Assembly: GCF_002127325.2 (NCBI RefSeq)
Contig: NC_035441.2
Coordinates: forward strand, 48,488,663 to 48,552,662
Source: Helianthus annuus
Taxonomy: Eukaryota > Streptophyta > Magnoliopsida > Asterales > Asteraceae
Length of the DNA stretch: 64,000 nt
Reading direction: 5' to 3'
The notes under the pieces are model-generated. The model had not been told where the DNA came from. It saw only the letters and a program-made list of their open reading frames with translations, and did not search any database. The position numbers were made by a program, and so were the translations under genes. How positions within the stretch are numbered: the stretch's first letter is position 1; every line of letters starts with the position of its first letter. Shown piece after piece: positions 1-10,735 of this stretch.

Positions 1-225
1 ACAAACAGATTTTTTAGGGCTTTTGATTAGAACGACGATACAAGTCCATTGATGTAAAACTTGCCTCGAAACGGTGCTCCAAACGATGAAAACGGCGCTT
101 CTATTCGGGTGTTTAAATTTCCAATTAACCAAACTCAAGTCACTTGGAGCACCGTTTCGAGGCAAGTTTTACATCAATGGACTTGTATCGTCGTTCTAAT
201 CAAAAGCCCTAAAAAATATGTTTGT
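1..225. repeat. Long near-perfect inverted repeat (hairpin) at window edge
   Basis: Bases 1-82 are the reverse complement of 144-225 with a single mismatch (8 versus 218), separated by a 61-base spacer. The left arm begins at the first base of the window, so the repeat may continue outside it. An RNA copy would fold into a stem of at least 82 bp. It lies in what looks like the right end of a DNA transposon. No convincing protein is encoded. Confidence 0.9.
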
Positions 226-369
226 AATTTGGAAAAAAGCTTAACTCCGTTAAGTTTTTTTAACGGGGGACCATTGTAGGAAAAATAAGTGAAAGGTGGG
301 ACTGGTGGGGGGAATATTCTGAGGTGGGATTATTAATGGCCAATAAGGTCTAGGTGGGATTATTAGAGG
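226..369. mobile_element. Probable right end of a TIR/MITE-type element
   Basis: This stretch has repeated phrases of the type GGTGGGATTATTA followed by GGCCAAT, and ends GGCCAATTTCCC close to where family-C LTR homology begins. Read on the minus strand the end starts GGGAAATTGGCC, which resembles the ends of small plant DNA transposons. The other end is outside the window, so neither the family nor a target duplication can be tested. The hairpin at 1-225 may be its interior. Confidence 0.35.
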
Positions 370-2669
370 CCAATTTCCCTTTAAGTCCCATAGGGGCATT
401 TTGGTCATTTTAATGTTTATAAAAGAGGTTTTATAGTAAACTGATATTCTGGTCTTAAATAATCTGAAAAAAAAATATTTAGTTTATGTTGTTATAACAG
501 TAAGATATCATTCATATGTGAGGTTTATCATTTATGGCCAAACTATGCCCCGAAAGGGTATTTTGGTCATTTCATATATGTTTTTAAGGACATTTTTGGA
601 AGTCTGAGTTCATGACTTATAACTACTGTAATAATATTAAAATTTGTTTATAAATACAGTAGGTAACAAGTCTTGGGGTGCTAATTATGGTTTTAAACCA
701 TACTATGCACCTTATTAGCGTAAAAATCGCTAATTGATGATATTTGAGATGTTTATGTGATTCTGAGATTTTAATCAACCTTGAATGTTTAAAATATTTT
801 ATTTTTCATAACAAATCAGTAGAAAAAGGTTTGGCATACTAATCACATGTAAATCACATTTTATTAGTCAAAAGGGCATTATCGTCAATTAAGGAATTTA
901 TACAAGAACTCCATGTTATGGTCAGTTTATAATCTGACCAAAAATTCCAAAAATCTCTAAAAATAATATCAAAACAGTAGGTAATGGTTTGGTGCCAAAA
1001 TTTGGGTTTAAACATGATTTATGCTAAAAATGTAATTTAATTAACAAAGAGTTTCGTTTTACGATATCTTGCATAACTTTAGTTTGAGACTAGAAACTGA
1101 TGTCAAATTTATTTGACATACTTATATATCAGTAATAAAGCTTTTTGTCCTATCACATTTTCAAAAATCTCGTTCTTATAACATAAGGGCATAATGGGCA
1201 TTTATAAGCATAATAACCAAAACTAGCATATAATTCAGAATACTAATGACCAGGTAATATAACCTCAGAAGGTTATACTACAACATAATGTGGTCCTAGT
1301 GGAAGCTTTGAACATAGAAAATTAAGCTTAATCGGGTCAGAACTGAAAGTCAAAGCAAAAGTCAAGCTTTTGCGACTTTTGGTTGCGAACCGACCCTAAA
1401 CTCAGAATTATCGGGTTGTACATGCCTAAACATGTTCAAATAATAATTACTAAGTTATTAGAGTAATAAAATATAATTTATAACCTCTGCATTATTAGTT
1501 TTAATTATTATTTACAATTCTGTCCAGTTTGACTTTTTAACTAAATAGTTTGACCCGACAATTAACTAAGCAAAGATAATAATTAGAAGGTGCCCTTTTA
1601 AGGGTTTAACACCTACCTAATTATGGTCACATAACCATATTCATCTCGAACAATGGCTGGACCATTTGAGTTTAAACCGAGAGTCAAAGCAAATTTACGT
1701 AACTTTGACTTTTCGGTTTTTAATTAAGAAAACTGAACTAAAGAGGGGGCTAAGACACTTACAAAGGGTCCTAGCAATCTTTTCTACTAGAACGAGCTCC
1801 CTTTTTGGTTAGGAACCTCCAGATTTGAGAGAAGAAGGAATAGTTTGAAGTGTGCAAGTGAAATGGTTCAACATTTGTTATGGGGATGTTTAGGATCATC
1901 CCAGGTGTCCTAGTGGTATTATAAAACCAACAACAAGCTCCTGGTATCGATTTGGATGAGTTTAAGTCGGTTAAGAGCAGAAACCTGCAGCTGGCAACAA
2001 AATTCTGAGCTGGGCAGTCTTTCGCGTGCCGCGTAGGATTCAAGGGGGGTCTACGCGCCCCGCGACAACCTTGAAATCAGGTTAAAATTGTTTCTTATTT
2101 GGCAGATTCAGTCCCTGGTCCTTTATAACTTCATTTAACTTCATTTTTGGCACTTTTAACCTTTGTAGTTAGTTTGTATAGGATCATGGGAGTATAACCA
2201 AACTCCGTTAGGCCCAGTTTCGTTAAACGATCACCGAATTCACAAGTTTCTGAACATTGACACTTTTAATCCTTAATCTTGGAAATAATACATAACGATC
2301 TCGAAACCTCGTGAAACTGATATCACTTATTCTTGAGAGTATATTTGGACATTACGAAGGCCCGGGTTCGTTAAAAGGTCACTCAGAGGTAGGAATTAAC
2401 ATGTTGACACGTTTAACCCCTGTAGATTATAATCTTTCAATTATTTTCGCAAACGGCTTTTTATATCCGAATAATTACTCGTTTAAGAATATATTCTTTG
2501 TGTGTGGTCATTCAGAGGCACAAGTTTGGCATGTTGACACTTTTAGTCCCTTCGGATACATATTTTCATCGGTTGACAACTTTAATCCCTCAAACTCAAA
2601 CCTTTACATATTTAGAGTTTAGGACACGTGTCTTTACATAATTGGACACGTTTTTACGTGGTGTTACAG
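370..2669 (-). mobile_element. Truncated LTR of family C (second copy)
   Basis: This is homologous to the split LTR-C at 14557-53729. Shared landmarks include the phrases 'cagtaggtaacaagtctt' and 'gggcattttggtcattt' in the first half, 'aacctcaga.ggttat' near 1267 (compare 32117) and 'aaggtcactcagaggta' near 2380 (compare 53460). It ends GTGTTACA at 2669, like LTR-C. The end that should start TGTCACACC is missing, apparently cut where the element at 1-369 begins. A TATA-like stretch (about 1915-1926, minus) and a GC-rich cluster (2021-2067) lie inside. Confidence 0.75.
2021..2067. repeat. GC-rich self-complementary motif cluster of LTR-C family
   Basis: Motifs of the type CGCGTGCCGCGTAGG and CTACGCGCCCCGCG lie head to head in an otherwise AT-rich LTR, about 95 bases upstream (minus orientation) of a TATA-like sequence. 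The related copy at 53261-53313 has a diverged version in the corresponding place. Confidence 0.6.
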
Positions 2670-3060
2670 GGATATTAACTACATAGCTGGTGGCTGGTAG
2701 CTGGTAACTGTAACTGGTAGCTGTAGCTTTTTAGATATATTTGGTGTTTGTCAGAGTAGTAGCTGGAGCTTTTAATAAAATGTATAAAATGACTAAAATT
2801 GACATAACTAAAAATTTAAAAAGTTTATGCATTAAAAAGTTCATTATCTTTAGAGGTTAAAATAGTCATTTTTCTCTACAAGCTTGTAGCTCCTTCTAAA
2901 CGCTGCTAGTAAGAGCGTTCAACCAAAAGCTTCAAGTTCCTAACCTAAAAGCTTCAAGCTCCTTCAACAAAACAAAGTTTTTTATTAAGTAGGATTTTTT
3001 TCTTAAAACCTTAAAGCTAGAAGCTTCTAAAACCTCCATGCCAAACATAGTATTCCTGAG
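2670..3060. other. Non-coding, possible small DNA transposon with AGCTGG/AGCTTC repeats
   Basis: The left part repeats CTGGTAGCTGG-type words. The right part repeats CTTCAAGCTCCTT-type words and ends near 'gccaaacatag', loosely inverted relative to 'ttggtgtttgtc' near 2741. This suggests a degenerate inverted-repeat element next to the end of the family-C LTR. No coding capacity and no clear target duplication were seen. Confidence 0.3.
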
Positions 3061-3555
3061 TTTATAAATGAAAGAAAATAAAAGAAAGGGAATTAAGAAG
3101 AGAAAAGAAAGGAAGTAAAATGAAAAAATTTAAGGAAATGAAAAGAAAACTAAATAATTTATGTATTAAAAATCTTTTCAATCCAAATCTCTCCAATTTG
3201 AAAGGCTTTCGAATCAAGGAAATAATCATATTTTTTTTTCATTTTTTTCCTTAAAAAAACCCTGAAACACATTTTTTCTGACATCCTTCCAAATCCTTTA
3301 TTTTCCTTTGTTAGAAGAAACTCGAGAAAATAGCCAAAATAAGTAGGCAAAACCACATATTTGGTAACGGGTCAAAATGAGTAAGGATGGGTAGGAATGG
3401 ATTGCTACTTTAAAATATAAAATCAGTTTTGTTTGGGTGAAAACGGGTTCTACGCGAATTGGCTTGAGTTGAAATTGATGGTTTTAGCAATAAAAAAAAT
3501 ATTAAAAGAAACCTATCCGCTTTGTTTGTTATTATAGGGAAGAGGCAGACGAAAG
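3061..3555. other. AT-rich intergenic DNA, no gene seen
   Basis: Purine-rich runs and low-complexity sequence. The small open frames on the minus strand have no recognisable motif and appear to be chance. Confidence 0.5.
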
Positions 3556-3840
3556 GGTAAGGGCACCTCCAATGGGAGGACGTGTCACTCGTCCGAATTT
3601 CAGAAATAAAGAGAAAGATTTGATTGGTTGAAAAGAATGGGCTCCACCTGCTTTTCCCTTTAACGCTCGTTTCTGCAATAGCGTAGCATCGATGCCCCCC
3701 CCCCTTTTGGCACGCAGGGGATGAGGTGGTGGTGCTATAGGGCGCTAACGAGTCTGAAGTAGCCAGGGGCGCTATATCACGCCCAATCACCCCTGGCCTA
3801 ATAGCGGTGGACTCGTCTGGACCAAGTGTGTGGGGACTAC
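3556..3840. mobile_element. MITE-like element
   Basis: A compositionally distinct, GC-richer island with a run of C at about 3692-3705. It starts 'gggcacctccaatggg', a phrase typical of the ends of small plant MITEs that decorate gene flanks. The right limit is uncertain (around 3800-3840) and I could not fix a target duplication. The minus-strand open frame over it (146 codons) has no recognisable domain. Confidence 0.35.
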
Positions 3841-4421
3841 ACACAAACATTTTTTATTAATATTTTTTTATATATAGGCGGAATGTGAGATGTAAGTATG
3901 AGTTGGAGGAAAAATGAAGGTTTTTAGAGGTTTGTTTGAAATTTGATATGCGGTGAGGGTTTTTCTTGGTCTGAAACTTTAACCCTCTAAATGACTCTGA
4001 AGTCTGATGTTGTGGAAGTAGGACAGCGGCGACAATGGGTGTTACTGGCTTATTTAGGCTTGTAATACAAATCAACTTATTTTGTTAATAAAAATCATCT
4101 AAGTTTTTTGTTTAGGTTCATGAGGAGTAGAGTTATCCTTTTCTTTTTCCAGTATGCGTGGAAGGAGCGCATCCGTTGTTCTGTTGATGGTCTTTTTGTC
4201 ACAGGCAATTGGTCGCCGCAAACAATGATCCAAGAAAGAGGAGTTCAAGGTTAGCGCAGTGAATCGATTTTTTTAGGTCAACCTATTTATTATTGAAAAA
4301 TGATTCTATCGTCAATTCGTTATCGTAATAAGTTAACTATGTTAACCTAAACGTAATGGAATCTAAGTCGTAAATAATTTTATATGGAATCTGAGTCGTA
4401 AATAATTTTTATATTGAGAAC

Positions 4422-4575
4422 AGGGGCGGATCCAGTGGTGTTTTGAGGGTTCCTAGGAACCCCCTCGGTTTGGAAAAAATGAAAAAAATTAATGGAAACC
4501 TTGTATGATTTAATGAGAATTAACCAAAAGGAACCCGGTGAAAAAATTTGTTGGATCCACCAGAACACCACTGAT
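4422..4575. mobile_element. Short hAT-type MITE
   Basis: The left end reads CAGGGGCGGATCCAGTGGTG. The right end, read in reverse complement, is TCAATCAGTGGTGTTCTGGTGGATCC, so the two ends form imperfect inverted repeats about 25 bases long. CAGGGGCGGA is a frequent terminal phrase of plant hAT MITEs. It lies downstream of the membrane-protein gene. No transposase is encoded. Confidence 0.45.
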
Positions 4576-5247
4576 TGAGAAGCACAAGTGAACAAACTAT
4601 AAGTTGGTACTAAAATAATAACCAAGATTTGGACAACTTTCCACTTTGACCTATTTCCATTCTATTAAATATGATTACAAATTTACAACAATGACAATTT
4701 TCCATATGTTGGGCCCATTGACCCATTAAGATACATTATAATTTAAATCGACCCATTCCCATTCATAACTAAATGAGTTAGAATTCACACCCAACAAACG
4801 AATACAACTCCCAAAGGTACAACGGGTGCATAGAAGCCGAACTATGACCCAAAAATCCGCTCATCTAGCAGACTCTAAAAACGCTTTTAACCTATCTAGT
4901 TTACGAGATCCATGCAAAGTGTTGACTCGACAAACATCAAACACACTTTCGAATCACACATTATGAAAAACACTCCCACAGATGAAACAACAACAGTCAA
5001 CAAACCATAAAAGATTAAAAAAAAAAAAAAACCCTCAATTTTTCAAATATTTCTCAAGAAAGATGAAAAAAACCAGAGAAATCTGTAAGCCTTTTCAAAT
5101 ATCAAGTTGCCCCAAATGATTCATCATCACACAACACCATTAGCAAAACACTTAACACTCCCACATAAAAATCACGGGATGCAATGAAACAAACTATACA
5201 CCTATATCATATTTTGGTCAAACTTTGACTTACCAAGTAGCAAAAGG
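4576..5247 (-). other. 3' flank / probable 3' UTR of the At1g16860-like gene
   Basis: AT-rich non-coding sequence directly after the stop codon at 5248-5250 (minus). The poly(A) site cannot be fixed from sequence alone. A run of A lies at about 5018-5030. No other gene is visible. Confidence 0.4.
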
Positions 5248-8200
5248 CTAAACGGGTATAACGTCAGGATTTGAAGAGTCTTCGCATCTCAAAACAATGC
5301 CATCTACGCTTGTGGGAAGCGTACAACTAGTCCAACGGCATCCGGTTGGAACCGGCTCTGGTGGAGGAACAATCTTCAAAACATTGTCGTTTCTTTCCAC
5401 AACTCCCATCACACTCACGCTGCTGCCCTCTTTAATGTAGCTGTGTTTTAATTTACGTTAGAATGGAAAATGAGAGGACAAAAGTAGATCCACAAGGTTC
5501 ATGTTTGTTAAGAGTGTAAACGAGCTGAGCTGCTCCTGAGCTACTCAAGATAGACTCGCTAAAAGCTCAAATTGAGCCGGGCTTAAACTGCTCAAACCTA
5601 AATGGACTAGGTTTGCAAGCCTAAACGAGTTTGTCATTTAATAAATATAATAACTATTATCTTATATAACAAATATATACTTACATAATCAAGATTATTA
5701 TATATAAGATTGTGAAAAAAATAACAAAACAATATGTGGTTTGTTATATATACACGATTATAACTAACGGGTAAGGGTAAAATGAAAATTCCTATGAGTT
5801 GTGAGAGCTTAAAGAACTCGGCTGAAAAGAAGGCCTTTTCAAAGAATAATTACTAAAAATCCTAAAAAAAATCAACTTTTCTGAAAAAAAAAAAAATAGT
5901 TTTAGTTGATTTGCACTAGCGTAAAAAACCCTTACAGTGGGTGTAAATGCTGATGTCAACAACTTTTTACAGTGGTGTAAAATGGTTGAAAACCACCGCT
6001 CGGAAATTAATTTTTTTTCAGGTGTCTTTGTAACATGTTCATCTACGTTTGTGCAAAAAATGGTGGCAAAACTCGTACGGGAAGTACGATTTCTTCAAGT
6101 TCCCACAACTCGGGGTGGTTTGTTTTCTCTTGATCTCTATCCTATAACTATAAATATAATATGTATATAAAATTAAAATAATTTTATATGTGATAAATAA
6201 TAAATGAGCCAGAGCCGCTCTCGAGCTTCAGAAATAGATCTCGGGCTCGGGTTCGGGCACGTTTACACCCCTATTAAAATATAAAAAGTCGAGGAGACAA
6301 AATCAGCTTGTTGGAAATTGGGCTCTCTTTTTATATGTGTTTTAGGGAATGAAGTGGTCTATAAACAAGTTAAATGGCATCATAATCTAGAGGTTATGAA
6401 TTCAAATTTCATACGATAGGTGTGTATGTGTATGTGTGTGCGTTGGGATACGAATGTAAATGTAAATGTATGCATACCCTTCTTTGAGTTGCATCACACG
6501 ATCATCACTAAATAAGTTTCTCTCAGCCAACCATCTTTTAAATTGAGGAGACATATCTTTACTGGACTGATTAATGTCAATAACAACAGATTCCTCAACA
6601 TATGGAGTCACCCGCGCACCATAACCAGTTTTAACTAACGCCCGCAACCCGGATTGGAAATCAGATATATAGAAATCCACAGCATGCCTCTGCAAAAGAT
6701 TATTATTCAAAACGTAAACAAACATCTGTTACATTCACACTCAATCATTACTTCCAAGTATTAGTATATATATGTTTGGCTTACCTCTGCGGAGCGGAGA
6801 CCCCAGGTGAAACGGCGATGTGTGGGGTTGGCGGGTTTTGAATCCCAGCCTCGGTATTCGTATAAACTTGTGGATGTATAAACACATCTGGGAACCCTTT
6901 GGAATGATGACTCCAATGGTACATTTCCACAGGTAACAACCTTTACAGAAATCAAAATATTATCAGTAGAAGCATTTTTATGATTACATAATAACAAAAA
7001 GTAATCTGATTAAATTAGGGGACCTAATTTCCGTTTTTCTTCCTTAAAAATGAATTACCTATTGCTTGAACGTATCCATTTTCTTCTCAACGCCGTTTTA
7101 CTCTCAATTAATTTATTGTTTGGTTAGAAAAAAAAAAAAAAAAAACGTCTTAAAAGGTACAACAAACTTTCTTCCATTTAAGGGCAAATCAAATTAAATT
7201 CATTGTAACTCTTTATTTCTATCTGTTGATAAAAAAATGTATGCTAAATCGTAATTTCATGATAAAGAAATTAGTAATTTTATCAGATCTCATTAGCTTA
7301 TTTGCTACCATAGCTACTATATTTACCTCATATGTATTCTAAATGATATCAATTTTTCTTTTTTGGAAATATGATCATTATTAGTTTCCCCTATTTATTG
7401 TAGTTTTCGGTACGGATATAATTTAACCACCTGACTTTTTATATCACTCGGTATATATAAAGATTAGAGAGGAAAACTAATAGGTACACTACATATGAAC
7501 TAAATAATGTATACATAGGCCATCTAATGACTCAAGTCTTCAAAAGTTTTCACTAAGATAATGTTTATGCAAATTCCCGCAAAAAATAATAGGCATACTA
7601 CGTATAACTATATGATGTTTATGCCAATTCCCGAAAAAAAGCACTTTGCTAGCAAATTGTAAAATGACACAATGCCCCTAAGTCTAAGCACTTGTTATAC
7701 TTAAAAATGACAAAAATGTAATCATATATATGGTGACAATCCATCTAAAGTTTCTTTTAAGTAGATTTAGGGGCAGTTTTGACATTTTACAACTCAAAAT
7801 GTGACAAAAGCTTCACAGTACAAACTATGTACCATGAGAAAGATGTTCTTGAAAGTGTGCTTGTGCTATCAATCATATTAGGAATAAATACGGCCAAAGT
7901 GATCTAATAAGACCTAACAAAACCTCAAGAGATAAAAAATAAGAAAAAGAGTAATTGACATAGAACTATTATATCTTTAGCGACATTGATATTTTCAAAT
8001 CTTGATCAAACTATACATTTCTCTTTGACCCACCCCAAATATTCAAGAATCAAATTAGTTTTCATCGACATTGCGTATGCAACCTATCATGCATGTCGCA
8101 AATAAGTCGACTACTATGTAAGTACCGCTGTCGAGTTTTCTAGCTTCGTTAGAATCACGCCATTTAAAGTTAATTAGTATAATAGGCAATGGCGGCATTC

Positions 8201-9395
8201 ACGTAGACAAATTAGCAAAGATAGCATTTCCATGATTTGATAACACTATGAATAGGGAATTATCAGATATTGTTACGTATGTAACGTATGCTCGTTTTGA
8301 TTTTTGATCTAGTGCTAGGTTAAGTATTATCAGAGTCTCAAGAGAACCTACCTCACGAAACCAGGTCATTTCGGAGAAACCGCAATATTTTATTTTGTTA
8401 AGTGTTTCCTTTATTTTAAAAAAATATTATTACGTTTGTATCATAAATGTGCAAATAATGGACACTAACAACAAACATCGAACAATGTGTGTATGCAATG
8501 TACGTATAAACATGTGTGTGTGACATACCCCGGAAACTTTGACGAACTGGCCATCTTTTGCGGTTCTAAGCTCGGCATCCGGATACTCAGAGATAAACTT
8601 ATTAACCGCTTTTTCATCCCAATATACATTCCATGCAAAAGCCACGATCACAATAGCAAAAAGAACAACGACAACAATGAGAAGAATCGGATTACCAACG
8701 GCCGCAAGTATAAAAACCGCAGCAATAAACCCCATCATAAACAGCAAAACCATCGACCAAAAAACTAGCTTCGGGAAGCTCCTGAAGAACGACTGTGTAC
8801 CATCCGGACTCAAATGAGTAACCGCATTGTTTCTAACCATTGATGTGGTTCGTGATTTGATTGAAGCCGAAGAGTCCAACGGACCCGATGTCTTTCTGGG
8901 CCCACCCGTTGAGTTAAGCGGTCCAGACAAGATCGGTCCGGACGTAATAAGCCCGGTGGTGGGGAGAACCGGAGGGAGCGGTCCGGAATTATGGCGCGAA
9001 GCGGAAGTCAACCCTCCGGTTTGAGGCCCGGATGACTTTCGTATCGGTTCGCCGTGTTTGTTTAACGGGCCGGAATTGGTCTTTTTCAATGAAGCAGATC
9101 CGGGAACACCGCCTGACAACGAACCCACACGGTTCATGGAATGCGATGATATTTGGCTTGCGTGAGCCATGTTGCCGCTACCCATGGATCCGGTTCTTAA
9201 CGGACCGCTGGTTAGTTGTCCGGATTTTCTTGGCCCTTCGAACATTTTTCCTAATTCTCCGGACTTTTTTATATCGCCACCTGTGTATGGCACTGCGGTT
9301 GATGACATTGTCGGAGGTTTTTCTTTTGGTGGCTCTGGACGTCCGGATACGTACAAACCATTGTTTAATTGATGAGATGTGATCCGAGAACTCAT
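5248..9395 (-). CDS. At1g16860-like two-pass membrane protein (4 coding exons, 475 aa)
   Basis: The coding exons on the minus strand are 9395-8529, 6940-6785, 6689-6478 and 5440-5248 (stop TAG). Every intron is GT-AG (GTATGT, GTAAGC and GTATGC donors) and the phases join cleanly, giving 475 residues, about the length I recall for Arabidopsis At1g16860 (474). The ATG at 9395 is chosen because it gives the family N-terminus (MSSR..SHQL.NGL..SGRPE); the frame further upstream opens only with GTG at 9413. Residues 1-200 are Ser/Gly/Pro-rich with many SGPL/SGPI repeats. Two hydrophobic segments follow at about 210-233 and 236-258, and then a conserved soluble C-terminal part (VVTCGNVPLESSFQRVP, YISDFQSG, EGYIKEG, RCEDSSNPD). 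Family function is unknown; some databases label relatives 'ubiquitin-specific protease C19-related', which nothing here supports. All exons look intact. Confidence 0.93.
5441..6477 (-). other. Intron 3 of the At1g16860-like gene, carrying a hAT-like MITE
   Basis: The donor follows EGG at 6478. The acceptor ACACAG precedes the codon remainder at 5440. Most of the intron is the element at 5509-6273. Removing the intron restores the family peptide across LKEGYIKEG. Confidence 0.85.
5509..6273. mobile_element. hAT-like non-autonomous element in intron 3
   Basis: The ends are imperfect inverted repeats: the left starts TAAGAGTGTAAACGAGC and the right, in reverse complement, starts TAGGGGTGTAAACGTGC. 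The subterminal regions are rich in GAGCC/GCTC words, usual for this common plant hAT MITE type. No transposase is present, and no convincing 8-bp target duplication was found. The 77-codon plus-strand frame inside is probably chance. Confidence 0.65.
6941..8528 (-). other. Intron 1 of the At1g16860-like gene, with a foldback element
   Basis: The donor is GTATGT after the VSG codons (8529). The acceptor is TTTCTGTAAAG before VVTCGN (6940). The 1588-base intron is AT-rich, includes a poly-A/T run near 7130 and the inverted-repeat element at about 7640-7820, and shows no other coding sequence. Intron 2 (6784-6690) is only 95 bases. Confidence 0.85.
7640..7820. mobile_element. Small foldback/MITE in intron 1
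   Basis: The phrase AATTGTAAAATGACACAATG followed by CCCCTAA (about 7655-7681) recurs inverted at about 7764-7794, where the reverse complement reads AGTTGTAAAATGTCAAAACTG followed by CCCCTAA. It is a non-coding inverted-repeat element of about 180 bases. Confidence 0.5.
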
Positions 9396-10650
9396 TGGTG
9401 AAGATCTTAACACCGATTTAAATTGAAGTACACAAAGGATTAGTGACCGGTTTGGCCGTTTCTATGTATGATTAAACCTACACAACAATAATACCTTAAA
9501 GAATCAGTCCTGTTACAGAAACTCCAAATAACATGAAATAACCAGCCCACTTCACATAACTAATACAATTTCAAATTGCAACAATCAGTTTATTCAAAAC
9601 CACATCACATTTGTGAGATTTTAAATGAAAAAAATGAATTATTTATCTTCTCGCATCAATTTAATCAAAACAACATCACATCTGTGAGATTAATAAAATA
9701 TAAGAAAATAGTTGAAATACAATGTTTATTCATCGAATCTTGAAATTCAAGAAAAAAAATATGAACAAAATTCGTTTACTTCTACAACCTACCCATGTTC
9801 AAGTTATGCATAGGAATATCACCTACACATAACATAATCTAACACATGTGTCGGAAAAATTTAAACTTCAAAAACATATAAAAAAAATTTAATGTGTTTT
9901 TATGTATATAACATAAACATATGTTTGTAAAAAGTAAAAAAACTTTAAAGATATATGAACTAATAAAAAAAAAATTAACGATTTAGGTTTCTTCTCGCAC
10001 TAATCCCTCTTCTGAAATTAAACACTTGAAACTAACTAATACAACTTCAAATTAAAACAAAACAAAATTACATTTCTGAGATTTAGAATTTAAAGAAAAA
10101 TAAGGGACAAAATCCATCTAAAACTGATAATTAAGAAACATTAACAGGTCACATCACTAGATAAACAACAAATACATAATTATAAACCATGTGGAATCAG
10201 AAACCTAATTTTTAGGGCTAAAAAGGCAAATTCTGTCTTATTAGGCAAATCACTACAAATCAAAATCCAGATTCACCAAAAAAAAACAACAATTACTACC
10301 TAAATCAGTATAAATAACTAAATTTCACAACAAAATCAGATGCAATTAGTAACATTTCATGGATCTAAAATGAACAATCAAATGTTACCCTAAATTGTGC
10401 TAAAGCAATAACACATATCCGGCCACATACACCAAAATTGAATCAAAATGTGCAGAAAATTAGGTTTTTTTTGGCGATTAACAAATCACATTCGATTGAA
10501 CAAAGAGAAGATGAATGTACATTGATTATCGAACTGCAATTGAAGCCCTAAATATTTGAAAATTGGGAGAATGCACGAAGGTGAGTAGCGAGTGAGAGAA
10601 TCGTATCTTTGCATACATACCTGGAGTGGAGTGACTGACTGACTGACTCT
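9396..10650 (-). other. 5' UTR and probable 5'-UTR intron of the At1g16860-like gene
   Basis: A strong donor CAG|GTATGT lies at 10621/10620 (minus). A plausible acceptor TTAAG lies a few bases before the ATG at 9395, around 9406-9410. The stretch between is AT-rich without open frames, typical of a plant leader intron. The exact acceptor and transcription start are inferred. A weaker alternative is that the leader reads through the pyrimidine-rich tract at about 10560-10600. Confidence 0.45.
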
Positions 10651-10735
10651 GTGTAAACATGGTTGATCATGAGTGATATTATATATAGAGATAGAGATAG
10701 AGATATAGAGAGAGAGTATGTGTGTGTGTGTGTGG
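10651..10735 (-). promoter_or_regulatory. Core promoter region with TATA and CT/CA microsatellite
   Basis: On the minus strand there is a CA repeat, then a CT-rich tract, then TATATATAATATC (about 10690-10678), roughly 50-60 bases before the likely leader exon. CT-rich tracts next to a TATA box are common in plant core promoters. The same bases form simple repeats (GATA/GAGA/GTGT on the plus strand). Confidence 0.45.

Noticed and set aside
8487..9382. Several plus-strand open frames of 65-116 codons opposite exon 1 of the membrane-protein gene
   Set aside because: They are antisense shadows of a compositionally biased coding exon and have no recognisable motif.
9396..9413. Upstream GTG start for the membrane protein
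   Set aside because: The frame is open but the only ATG giving the family N-terminus is at 9395; plant nuclear genes rarely use GTG.
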